From: Fodinicurvata halophila
GTDB taxonomy: Bacteria; Pseudomonadota; Alphaproteobacteria; Kiloniellales; DSM-21159
Direction: 5' to 3'
Assembly: GCF_042651425.1 (NCBI RefSeq)
Contig: NZ_JBHSCW010000004.1
Span: 62,001 to 126,000 of the forward strand
Length of the DNA: 64,000 bases
The notes under the pieces are model-generated. The model was not told where the DNA came from and ran no database searches. It saw only the letters and a list, made by a program, of their open reading frames with translations. This document shows, one piece after another, positions 24,366 to 34,222 of this stretch (positions within the stretch are counted from its first letter, which is position 1; every line of letters starts with the position of its first letter). A program made the position numbers and the translations under genes.

Positions 24366-25081
24366 GAGGGCACCTGCCCCGCGGTTTCTTCCGACTGCTC
24401 GCTGCCGCCAGGAAGATCCGCCTCGGCCGGCGGCAGCAGACTGCCCCCCGACAGGCGCAGCGCCGGTTTGTCGATGCGTTGCACCAGCCCCTCGTTGTGC
24501 GTGGCGATGACTACCGTCGTGCCACTGCGGTGCAGTTCCACGAAGAGGTGCAGCAGGCGCATGGCAATGCGGTCGTCCACATTGCCCGTGGGCTCGTCGG
24601 CGACGATCAGGCTGGGGCGGCTGATCACGGCCCGGGCAATGGCAATGCGCTGTTGCTGCCCGCCGGAGAGGGTGGCTGGCAGGGCGGTGATGCAGTCGGC
24701 CAGCCCGACCCAGGCCAGCAGTTCCTCGACCTTGGCGCGCAGGCGGCTTTCCGGTTCCCCCGAGATACGCAGCGGCAGTGCCACGTTCTCGAAGACACTG
24801 AGGTGCCCGATCAGACGGAAATCCTGAAAAATGACCCCGATACGCCGGCGCAGGAGGGCGCGCTCGTCCCGGTCGAGCTTGGCGACGTCGCGCCCGAAGA
24901 GCGAAATGCGGCCCTGCGTCGGCCGCTGGCCCAGGTAGAGCAGCTTGAGAAGAGAGGATTTGCCTGCTCCGCTGGGCCCCACCAGGAAGTGAAAGGATCC
25001 CGGCTCCAGCCGGAACGTCACCCTCTGCAGGATGTCCGGGCCTCGGCCATAGCGCAGGTAAACATCTTCAAAGCGAACCAA
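24362..25081 (-). CDS. ftsE: Cell division ATP-binding protein FtsE
   Basis: 239 residues from a TTG at 25081, where homology to FtsE begins (VRFEDVYLRYG). An in-frame ATG at 25183 would add 34 residues of unconserved, low-complexity sequence; neither start has a good ribosome binding site. Walker A GPSGAGKSS, ABC signature LSGGQQQRIAIARA, Walker B LIVADEPTGNVD and the switch histidine are present. ATPase partner of FtsX; first gene of the operon. Confidence 0.92.
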   Translation of the reverse strand: MVRFEDVYLRYGRGPDILQRVTFRLEPGSFHFLVGPSGAGKSSLLKLLYLGQRPTQGRISLFGRDVAKLDRDERALLRRRIGVIFQDFRLIGHLSVFENVALPLRISGEPESRLRAKVEELLAWVGLADCITALPATLSGGQQQRIAIARAVISRPSLIVADEPTGNVDDRIAMRLLHLFVELHRSGTTVVIATHNEGLVQRIDKPALRLSGGSLLPPAEADLPGGSEQSEETAGQVPS

Positions 25082-25254
25082 TGATCGAGACGTCCCTTGT
25101 GACAGCCTGTCCGGTGTGGCCGGACTGGGCGTCAAGATGGCATGCGCCTGCCACCGGGTAAAGCGCGACGCCGGCGCGGTCATGCGGCGCTGCTTGCGTT
25201 GGAAGACGGCTGGCGGTTATATGGAACAAACCTTATGGGGGACCGTAAAATCCG

Positions 25255-25980
25255 ATGATTCTGACCTGTCCGTCCTGTCAGAGCCGTTTCCGAATCCCGG
25301 ACGGCTCCCTCGGCACCGAAGGACGCCGGGTGCGTTGCGGCGACTGTCGCCATGTCTGGCACGCCATGCCGGAACTCGCCGCGGCGTTCCCGGACGATCC
25401 GACGGCGGACTCCGCCGATGCCGCCGCTCCGGCCGAACACAGCCGTTTTGCGGCCGCCCCCGACTCCGGGACGGAAAGCGCTCCCGTTTCAGATGCCTCG
25501 GCCTGGGCACCACGACCCCGGAGTCAGCCCGAACAAAAGCCGGCGTCCAAGGGCCTGGCCATCGGTTGGGGCCTCCTGGTCCTGGTGATCGCCGGGCTGG
25601 CCGCTGCTGGCTGGTTCGCGCGCAGCGAAGTGGTGGCCACCGTTCCGGAATCGCGCCAGATCTATGACTCGCTCGGAATTCCCCTGGCCGCGGAGGACCC
25701 GCAGCTGGCCCTCCATGACGTGGTCTCCCTGCGCCGCACGGTGGATGGCGAGGAGCAGTTGCAGGTGCAGGGCCTGGTGACCAATGAAGGTGCGCGCGAA
25801 GTGGCCGTGCCCGAGATGCGTGCGGTCATCCGCGATACGGACGGCAGCGAGCTGCACAGCTGGACATTCCGGCCTGAGAACGAACGGCTGGCGCCGGGCG
25901 ACTCGACGGACTTCTCCACCTCCACGTCCAACCCGCCTGACGAAGGCTCGCTGGCGCTGATTTTCCTGGCGCAGGAGTAA
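25255..25980 (+). CDS. Zinc-ribbon / DUF3426 membrane protein
   Basis: 241 residues. The N-terminal MJ0042-type zinc ribbon has ligands Cys 5, 8, 28 and 31 (CPSC...CGDC). A Pro/Ala-rich linker, one membrane segment (about 101-122) and a C-terminal DUF3426 domain (LQVQGLVTNEGAREVAVP...LHSWTFRPENERLAPGDSTDF) follow. The zinc end is probably cytoplasmic and the DUF3426 end periplasmic. Function is unknown; the gene is commonly divergent from ftsE in this group, as here. Confidence 0.9.
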   Translation: MILTCPSCQSRFRIPDGSLGTEGRRVRCGDCRHVWHAMPELAAAFPDDPTADSADAAAPAEHSRFAAAPDSGTESAPVSDASAWAPRPRSQPEQKPASKGLAIGWGLLVLVIAGLAAAGWFARSEVVATVPESRQIYDSLGIPLAAEDPQLALHDVVSLRRTVDGEEQLQVQGLVTNEGAREVAVPEMRAVIRDTDGSELHSWTFRPENERLAPGDSTDFSTSTSNPPDEGSLALIFLAQE

Positions 25981-26123
25981 CGTGCCGCGACTGCTGGAGC
26001 GCTTGTGCAGCGTGATTGCCTTAAAGTGAACAAATGGGCCCGCAATAGTTCCAAAGAGTCTTTGATTTGGCGAGCGCCATCCTAAATGATGGCGGATCAG
26101 CCTTGAGTTTGCCGAGACGGAAC

Positions 26124-26495
26124 ATGGCGCAGATCCTGATAGCCGAAGACGACCTGGCGGTGCGGAGTTTCGTTTCCAGGGCCCTGCAGCAGAAGGGCTT
26201 TGACGTCACCGCCGTGGGCGACGGCGTGCAGGCGCTGGAGGCACTGCAGACCAACGGGTTCGACCTGCTGGTCACGGATATCGTCATGCCGGGCCTGGAC
26301 GGCATCGGGCTGGCGCTCAGGGTGACCCGGGATTATCCGGACCTGCCCGTCCTCCTGATGACCGGCTATTCCGCCGAACAGCAGCGCGCCTATGATCTGG
26401 AAGAACTGATTTGCAAAGTGCTGATCAAGCCCTTTACGCTCAAGCAGATCTGCGATGCGGTGGAGGAGGCGCTGGCTCAGCGCCGGGCAGGCTGA
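26124..26495 (+). CDS. cpdR: Single-domain response regulator CpdR
   Basis: 123 residues from ATG 26124. Receiver domain only: acidic pair Asp 9-Asp 10, phosphoacceptor Asp 52 (VTDIVMPG), Thr 80 and Lys 102. The order of motifs (ILIAEDDLAVRSFV, PVLLMTGY, KPFTLKQICDAVEEAL) matches Caulobacter CpdR. Unphosphorylated CpdR brings ClpXP to the pole and primes degradation of cell-cycle regulators; it is dephosphorylated through ChpT/CckA. It is followed at 122 bases by a diguanylate cyclase. Confidence 0.85.
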   Translation: MAQILIAEDDLAVRSFVSRALQQKGFDVTAVGDGVQALEALQTNGFDLLVTDIVMPGLDGIGLALRVTRDYPDLPVLLMTGYSAEQQRAYDLEELICKVLIKPFTLKQICDAVEEALAQRRAG

Positions 26496-26616
26496 GGGCT
26501 TCGTGTACAACTCCGTCGGTTAACCCGATTTTCATGATCCTTTCCTATCCCTCCCGCTCCGGCAGGACAGGTAACTGCCTGAATATGGTTTTGAGAGGAC
26601 TGGAGTTTACAGGACC

Positions 26617-27789
26617 GTGGACCCGCTGAGGGACGAAAGGCGCCTGGCCAACCGCTATATCGCGGGGCTTCTGATCATCGTGCTGCTGATCGCGGGCGCT
26701 GGTTTCCTGATCGATCGCCTGGTGCGGGCCGAGCACAACACCGCCGAGATCATAGAGTTGGCCGGGCGCCAGCAAATGCTCTCCCAGCGCATCACCCAAT
26801 TGGCTTTTCGCTACGCCCTGGCGGACAACCGGCAAGAGGCGCACAGCCTACACGGCCGCCTTTCCGTGGCCGCGCGCGAGATGAGGCGGACGCATGAGAC
26901 GCTTCTGAAGTCTCCGCCCGCCCCCGGCTATGCGGACGCGGCCGACACGATCTATTTCGATCCTCCCTACAGGCTCGACGCCCGGGTCCGGAGGTTTCTG
27001 GGAGCAGTCCGGGGCCTGCTCGACGCGTTCGATCGGAGGGGACTGGACAGTCCCTACCTGGAGCATCTCCGGGACCGCGAGGGGACCCTGCTGCTGCAAG
27101 GCCTGGAGCGTGTGGTCGAGCGCCACGTCCAGCAAAGCCAGATCGCGATGGACCGCCTGCAATGGGTTCTCTGGGGCCTCTTTGCGACCATACTGTTGAT
27201 CATTGCCCTGCTGGGTATCCTGATCTTCCGTCCCGCCGTTGCCCGCCTCATGGCGCGAACTCTGGAACTGCACAGGGAAGCCGGGACCGATCCGCTGACC
27301 GGTAGCCAGAATCGCCGAGGGTTCTTCACCTGGGCCGAGGCCCTGCATCAACGCCTGCGACGGGGGGGAGATCGCTGTGCCCTGCTGCTGCTGGATATCG
27401 ATTATTTCAAGGCGATCAACGATGCGCATGGCCATGAGGCAGGCGACAGGGTCCTGACGCAAGTCGTGGAGACGTGCGGCCGCAACCTGCGCCAGCACGA
27501 CGTCCTGGGGCGCCTGGGTGGCGAGGAATTCGCAATCCTGCTGCCCGGAAGCACGGCGCGCGGTGGTTATGGCGTTGCAGAGAAGTTGCGCGAACTGATC
27601 GAGGACCTTGAGGTGGAGGTCGCCGGCGACAGACGGGTCAACTGTACGGTCAGTGTCGGTGTCGCCGAGCTGAAGGTGGAGGATGAGACGCCGGCGGATG
27701 CCGTGGCGCGCGCCGATGCCGCGCTCTATCGGGCCAAGCAGGCAGGCCGCAACAGGGTCATCATTGCCGAGGAGGACGAGCAGGACTGA
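26617..27789 (+). CDS. Membrane diguanylate cyclase with PilJ/NarX-like sensor
   Basis: 390 residues from a GTG. Membrane segments at about residues 14-36 and 187-211 enclose a periplasmic helical sensor with GRQQMLSQRITQLAF, the type IV pilus/NarX-like PilJ motif. A C-terminal GGDEF domain follows (DPLTGSQNRRGF, LDIDYFKAINDAHGHEAGD). The active site is GGEEF, preceded at five residues by RQHD, an inhibitory I-site, so it should make c-di-GMP under product inhibition. The ligand is unknown (nitrate is only one possibility for this sensor fold). Confidence 0.92.
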   Translation: MDPLRDERRLANRYIAGLLIIVLLIAGAGFLIDRLVRAEHNTAEIIELAGRQQMLSQRITQLAFRYALADNRQEAHSLHGRLSVAAREMRRTHETLLKSPPAPGYADAADTIYFDPPYRLDARVRRFLGAVRGLLDAFDRRGLDSPYLEHLRDREGTLLLQGLERVVERHVQQSQIAMDRLQWVLWGLFATILLIIALLGILIFRPAVARLMARTLELHREAGTDPLTGSQNRRGFFTWAEALHQRLRRGGDRCALLLLDIDYFKAINDAHGHEAGDRVLTQVVETCGRNLRQHDVLGRLGGEEFAILLPGSTARGGYGVAEKLRELIEDLEVEVAGDRRVNCTVSVGVAELKVEDETPADAVARADAALYRAKQAGRNRVIIAEEDEQD

Positions 27790-27940
27790 CGGGGCCTGCT
27801 CTGCAGGTCGAGCGCGCATGGCCTGCGAACGGGGCGAGTCGCATCATCTCGCGCCGGAACGCAGGTTACACCTGCCCGTGACGCCAGTCTCGCAGCAGCG
27901 ATAGCGGCGTTCGGTCCATCCGCTGAAGGTGTGATGAAGG

Positions 27941-28015
27941 TGGTTGGGGCGGCAGGATTCGAACCTGCGAGTCACGGTACCAAAAACCGTTGCCTTACCA
28001 CTTGGCTACGCCCCA
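27941..28015 (-). tRNA. tRNA-Gln (anticodon UUG)
   Basis: 75 bases with encoded CCA. Acceptor TGGGGCG/CGCCCCA, anticodon loop TTTTGGT flanked by ACGGT/ACCGT, and T-loop GGTTCGAATCC. The 7-base loop places TTG at 34-36. A possible promoter TTGCGG-N17-TAAGTT lies about 35 bases upstream on the minus strand. Confidence 0.96.
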
Positions 28016-28182
28016 ATCGCAAGGCGCGCTCCAGCGCCCCGTTCGAGGCCGGGAACTTAGCGCTGTCGGCGCCGTCCCGCAACACTCGCTTTGCATGCCG
28101 CAGGCGCCTCCGGGAGGCGTTGGCAAAGGTCCTCTCGTTCGAAAAAAGCCTGCATTATCGGGATGGTAGAACAGGACCATGG

Positions 28183-28211
28183 TTGAGTCGGGCCTTTTTT
28201 CCCGCTTTAAT
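28183..28211 (+). promoter_or_regulatory. Probable acs promoter
   Basis: TTGAGT (28183-28188), 17-base spacer, TTTAAT (28206-28211). The predicted start near 28218 gives a leader of about 87 bases. Confidence 0.55.
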
Positions 28212-28244
28212 CCCTCCCAGATATCAAGGATGAAAATCCAACAG

Positions 28245-28272
28245 CCTGCCGGGCCCTCGCCCGGCGGGTTTT
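28245..28272 (+). terminator. Hairpin with short T tract in the acs leader
   Basis: A 10-bp stem CCTGCCGGGC/GCCCGGCGGG (one G-T pair), loop CCTC, followed by TTTT. It sits between the predicted promoter and the ribosome binding site, so it could attenuate acs. The T tract is short. Confidence 0.45.
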
Positions 28273-28304
28273 CGCACAACAGGCAAGAGGGAGCGTCGCA
28301 GAAG

Positions 28305-30245
<1,941 letters not shown>

Positions 30246-30271
30246 TCTCTCGGGGTCCAGTCGCGTGCACG

Positions 30272-30301
30272 AAAAAGGCGGCCCTCCGTGGCCGCCTTTT
30301 T
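30272..30301. terminator. Bidirectional terminator between acs and lepA
   Basis: The 12-bp stem AAAAAGGCGGCC/GGCCGCCTTTTT around CTCCGT has A and T tracts on both sides, serving the convergent genes acs and lepA. Confidence 0.92.
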
Positions 30302-30341
30302 CAATGTCCGGGGCGTGAGCCCGGCCGGAGTGACGTAACCC

Positions 30342-32147
30342 TCAGTCCTCGTCCATGCGCAGGGCGGCCAGGAAGGCGGACTGGGGAATTTCCACGTTGC
30401 CGAACTGGCGCATGCGCTTCTTGCCCTCCTTCTGCTTCTCCAGCAGCTTGCGCTTGCGGGTGGCGTCGCCGCCGTAGCACTTGGCGGTGACGTCCTTGCG
30501 CATGGCGCTGACCGTCTCGCGCGCGATCACCTTGCCGCCGATGCTGGCTTGGACGGCGACCTTGAAGAGCTGGCGCGGGATCAGCTCCTTCAGCTTGGCG
30601 CAGAGCGCACGGCCGCGCACCTCGGCCTGGCTGCGGTGGACCACCAGCGCCAGGGCATCCACCGGTTCGCCGTTGACCATGATGGTCAGCTTGACCAGGT
30701 CGCCCTCGCGGTAGCCTTCCAGCTGGTAGTCGAAGGAGGCATAGCCGCGGGTCACCGACTTCAGGCGGTCGTAGAAGTCGAAGACCACCTCGTTCAGGGG
30801 CAGGCGATAGATCACCATGGCCCGGTCGCCGACATAGGTGAGGTCGATCTGCTCCCCGCGCCGTTCCTCGCAGAGCTTGAGGATGGGCCCCAGGAAGTCG
30901 TCCGGCACCAGGATGGTCGCCTTGATCCAGGGCTCCTCGATATGGTCGATCTGCGTGGGCTCCGGCATGTCGGTGGGATTGTGCAGCTCCTTCATGCCGC
31001 CGTTCTTCGTGTAGACATGATAGACGACGGAGGGCGCCGTGGTGATCAGGTCCAGGCCGAACTCGCGCTCGAGGCGCTCCTGCACGATCTCCAGGTGCAG
31101 CAGGCCCAGGAAGCCGCAGCGGAAGCCGAAGCCCAGTGCCGGCGAGACCTCGGGCTCGAAGAGGAAGGAGGAATCGTTGAGCGCCAGCTTGCCCAGGGAG
31201 TCGCGCAGCTCTTCGTACTGCGAGGTGTCGCTGGGAAACAGGCCGCAGAAGACCACGGGAACGGAGGGCTGGAAGCCTTCCAGGGGCGCCTCGCAGGGCC
31301 GCTTCTCCTCGGTGATGGTGTCACCCACCTTGGCGTCCGCGATGTCCTTGATGCCGGAGATGACGTAGCCGATCTCACCGGGGCCCAGAGCGTCGGCCTT
31401 GGTCTTGCCGGGCCGGAAGACGCCGACCTGGGTCACGTCGTGGAGTGCGCGGGTGCCCAGCATGCGGACCTTCATGCCGCTCTTCAGCGTACCTTCCATG
31501 ACCCGAACGAGCGTGACCACGCCCAGGTAGGGGTCATACCAGGAATCCACCAGCAGGGCCTTGAGCGGCGCCTTGATGTCGCCCTTGGGCGGGGGCAGGC
31601 GCTGGACGATGGCTTCCAGGACATCGCTGACGCCCCTGCCGGTCTTGGCCGAGATCTCCAGGGCATCGGTAGCGTCGAGACCGATCACCTCCTCGATCTG
31701 CTCCTTGATGCGATCGGGTTCGGCGGCCGGCAGGTCCACCTTGTTGAGCACGGGGACGATCTCGTGGTCGTGATCGAGGGCCAGGTAGACATTGGCCAGG
31801 GTCTGGGCCTCGACCCCCTGGCTGGCGTCGACCAGCAGCAGCGAGCCCTCGCAGGCCTTGAGCGAGCGGCTGACCTCGTAGCTGAAGTCCACATGGCCCG
31901 GTGTGTCGATCATGTTCAGGATATAGGTCTCGCCATCCTGGGCCTGGTAGGTCAGGCGCACGGTCTGGGCCTTGATGGTGATGCCGCGCTCGCGCTCCAA
32001 CTCCATGGAGTCGAGCACCTGTTCCTTCATCTCGCGCTCGGTCAGCCCGCCACAGATCTGGATCAGCCGGTCGGCGAGGGTCGACTTGCCGTGATCGATA
32101 TGGGCCACGATGGCGAAGTTGCGGATATTCCTGAGGTCGGTTGTCAT
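30342..32147 (-). CDS. lepA: Elongation factor 4 (LepA)
   Basis: 601 residues. Translational GTPase that back-translocates or rescues stalled ribosomes. G1 AHIDHGKSTLADRL, G2 RGITIK, G3 DTPGHVDF, G4 NKVDLPAA, then EF-G-like domains and the LepA-specific C-terminal domain (AKCYGGDATRKRKLLEKQKEGK region). Full length. GAGAGC lies 4 bases before the ATG. Divergent from fzlA. Confidence 0.97.
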   Translation of the reverse strand: MTTDLRNIRNFAIVAHIDHGKSTLADRLIQICGGLTEREMKEQVLDSMELERERGITIKAQTVRLTYQAQDGETYILNMIDTPGHVDFSYEVSRSLKACEGSLLLVDASQGVEAQTLANVYLALDHDHEIVPVLNKVDLPAAEPDRIKEQIEEVIGLDATDALEISAKTGRGVSDVLEAIVQRLPPPKGDIKAPLKALLVDSWYDPYLGVVTLVRVMEGTLKSGMKVRMLGTRALHDVTQVGVFRPGKTKADALGPGEIGYVISGIKDIADAKVGDTITEEKRPCEAPLEGFQPSVPVVFCGLFPSDTSQYEELRDSLGKLALNDSSFLFEPEVSPALGFGFRCGFLGLLHLEIVQERLEREFGLDLITTAPSVVYHVYTKNGGMKELHNPTDMPEPTQIDHIEEPWIKATILVPDDFLGPILKLCEERRGEQIDLTYVGDRAMVIYRLPLNEVVFDFYDRLKSVTRGYASFDYQLEGYREGDLVKLTIMVNGEPVDALALVVHRSQAEVRGRALCAKLKELIPRQLFKVAVQASIGGKVIARETVSAMRKDVTAKCYGGDATRKRKLLEKQKEGKKRMRQFGNVEIPQSAFLAALRMDED

Positions 32148-32320
32148 TAAGCTCTCGAATCACTGCGCGGGGCGCGAGACGCCTCCATGAGGCGCCGGCC
32201 AATTGGCGCGCAAGATAGGGCGGAACGCCCCGGCTCGCAACGCTTGTGGCGCAGGCGTGCATGATAGGGCGGCATTCGCCTTTCTGTAGCATTTCTCAGG
32301 CAGCCTGCGAGTGAAGACTG

Positions 32321-32348
32321 TTCACTCGGGGGGCGGCAGCGCTATAGT
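32321..32348 (+). promoter_or_regulatory. Possible fzlA promoter
   Basis: TTCACT (32321-32326), 16-base spacer, TATAGT (32343-32348). Only 8 bases separate the -10 from the ATG, so the transcript would have almost no leader; no ribosome binding site is visible. Confidence 0.45.
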
Positions 32349-32356
32349 CCCCGCCC

Positions 32357-33025
32357 ATGCGAATCCTCTATCACCTTCCCCTGGATCCCGGGTGCCGAAA
32401 GATCCGTCTTCTGCTGGCGGAAAAGGGCCTCGGGGTCGAGTTGAAAAGCGAACAGGTCTGGGAGCGGCGCGATGCCTTCCTGCGGCTCAATCCAGCCGGG
32501 GAGGTGCCGGTCCTGGTGGAAGCCGACGGAACCATCCTGCCGGATGCGCAGGTGATTGCCGAGTATCTCGAGGAGACCTGCAACGAGACGCCCCTGTTGG
32601 GGGCGACAGCCCTCGACCGTGCGGAAACCCGGCGGCTGGTGAACTGGTTCGACCGCAAGTTCGCACGCGAGGTCTCGGACCTGCTGATCGAGGAAAAGGT
32701 GATGAAGCGCCTGCTGGGCAGGGGCAATCCCGATTCCGCCGCGATTCGCGCCGCAAATCACAATATTCATCACCATCTCGACTATGTCGGTTGGCTGGCC
32801 GAACGGCGGAACTGGCTGGCCGGCGAGCACCTGGGCCTGGCCGACCTGACGGCGGCGGCCCATCTCTCCTGTCTCGATTACCTGGACCATGTGCCCTGGG
32901 ATCAGCATCCGTCGGCGCGCGAGTGGTATGCCCGCATCAAGTCCCGACCGTCCATGCGGCCGATCCTGGCGGACTACCTGGCCAGCAATCCACCGCCGAA
33001 GCACTACGCGGATCTGGACTTCTGA
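32357..33025 (+). CDS. fzlA: GST-fold protein, probable FtsZ-binding FzlA
   Basis: 222 residues. Thioredoxin-like N-terminal half (LYHLPLDPGCRKIRLLLAEKGL, NPAGEVPVLVE, EYLEET) and helical GST C-terminal half. WERRDAFLRLNPAGEVPVL, the Arg-rich REWYARIKSRPSMRPIL and the end PPKHYADLDF are features I associate with alphaproteobacterial FzlA, which binds curved FtsZ filaments and is needed for constriction. The alternative is an ordinary glutathione transferase. Confidence 0.75.
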   Translation: MRILYHLPLDPGCRKIRLLLAEKGLGVELKSEQVWERRDAFLRLNPAGEVPVLVEADGTILPDAQVIAEYLEETCNETPLLGATALDRAETRRLVNWFDRKFAREVSDLLIEEKVMKRLLGRGNPDSAAIRAANHNIHHHLDYVGWLAERRNWLAGEHLGLADLTAAAHLSCLDYLDHVPWDQHPSAREWYARIKSRPSMRPILADYLASNPPPKHYADLDF

Positions 33026-33198
33026 AAAGTCAGCCACCCTCCAGGGCACGAGAAATTTCACGGCGCCGCAGGTATTCTCAAGGTGTAAATAGCTGTATTC
33101 AGTATATTGCACTGGCTTTTCTTGGAATGCTCGGAAGAATATCGCGCGCTTTATCTGTATACCCTGAATATATTATACAGACAGCGTGAAAATTTTCA

Positions 33199-33318
33199 TT
33201 GACGAAGCGGCCGCATTCAACTTAAAGCTAGGACTGTCTTCCATCTCAGCTTGTGGTTTTACAGCTACGGGCAAGACTTGACACCCGCCGGCGGTTCATT
33301 CCGCCGGCGGTTTTTTTT
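33199..33318 (+). ncRNA. Candidate small RNA between fzlA and the TPR gene
   Basis: TTGACG (33199-33204), 17 bases, TTAAAG (33222-33227) could start a transcript near 33234, which would end about 85 bases later at a strong terminator. No ORF is supported in between. Its own promoter-like sequence and terminator, well separated from fzlA, suggest an RNA gene; the -10 is weak. Confidence 0.4.
33285..33318 (+). terminator. Strong intrinsic terminator
   Basis: A 10-bp self-complementary arm CCGCCGGCGG repeated on both sides of the loop TTCATT is followed by eight T. It points along the + strand, 260 bases after fzlA. The T tract overlaps the stop codon of the TPR gene on the other strand. Confidence 0.93.
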
Positions 33319-34162
33319 ATTCGCCGGATCCGGCTTCCGGCATCTCCGATGTCTCCGGTCCTTCGAGCTGCTCCAGGTTCTGCCGAGCGATTCGCGCCGC
33401 TCGGGTTCCGGGCTGCGCGTTGATGACCTGCTGCCACAGGGTGGCGGCGCGCACTGCCTGGCCCAGTTCCGCACGCATGATCCCCTCCTGAATCTTCAGG
33501 CCGACATCTTCCGGGGACAGCTCACGGGCGCGCAGAATGTCGTCCAGCGCCAGCTGGGGCGCATCGACGCGACGATAGGCGCTGGCGCGCAGGGACAGGA
33601 TATCGGCGCGCTCCGGCGCCAGGTCGTGAGCCCGGTTCAGGTCATCCACGGACTCCCAGTACCGTCCCATGTCGGCCAGTGAAATGCTGCGGTCGATATA
33701 GAGTTCGACATCCTCGGGCAGCTGCTCGAGCGCCTCGCTCTGCACTTCATAGGCCTTTTCCGGCTGTTCGGCCATCATCCAGGCCCAGCCGATGTCGGCC
33801 AGCAGGTGCGCGCGTCTGGAGTCGGGAACCTCGTCCGCCAGGGCACGAAGCTGTTCGGCGGCTTCGGCATAGCGTTCGAGCCCGATCAGGGCTTCAGCCG
33901 CGCAGTGCTCTGCGGCGGGTGGCGACTCGGGCTCATCCTGCCAGAGGTTGGCCGCTGCCAAGCCCTTCTCCGGCTCGTTGCGAGCCAGGTCCATGCAGCG
34001 GCGATAGCGGTCCTGCGCCGGATCCTCCTCCTCGGCTCCGGAGGCGGGCTGGTTCTCCCGGTCCTGCTCCTGGGCAAGCGCCGGCAGGCCGCAAGCCAGG
34101 GCAATCACCAGGGCAAGGTGGGGCAGCAGGCACCGGAACGGGGACAATCGAAGCAGCGACAT
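33317..34162 (-). CDS. Periplasmic TPR-repeat protein
   Basis: 281 residues from ATG 34162. Signal peptide (LVIALACGLPALAQEQ, cleavage about residue 31), an acidic linker, then TPR units from about residue 80 to the end (ALIGLERYAEAAEQLRALADE, IGWAWMMAEQPEKAYEVQSEAL, ISLADMGRYWESVDDLNRAHDLAP, SAYRRVDAPQLALDDILRARELSP). It probably serves as a protein-protein scaffold in the periplasm; the partner is unknown. The frame remains open upstream, but signal peptide and divergent start at 34223 support 34162. Confidence 0.87.
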   Translation of the reverse strand: MSLLRLSPFRCLLPHLALVIALACGLPALAQEQDRENQPASGAEEEDPAQDRYRRCMDLARNEPEKGLAAANLWQDEPESPPAAEHCAAEALIGLERYAEAAEQLRALADEVPDSRRAHLLADIGWAWMMAEQPEKAYEVQSEALEQLPEDVELYIDRSISLADMGRYWESVDDLNRAHDLAPERADILSLRASAYRRVDAPQLALDDILRARELSPEDVGLKIQEGIMRAELGQAVRAATLWQQVINAQPGTRAARIARQNLEQLEGPETSEMPEAGSGE

Positions 34163-34222
34163 GGCCGGCAGTTTCCTCTTTCTCCGCTTGGCGGGCAAGC
34201 CCTGCTGAGGCATCTTGCCCGC

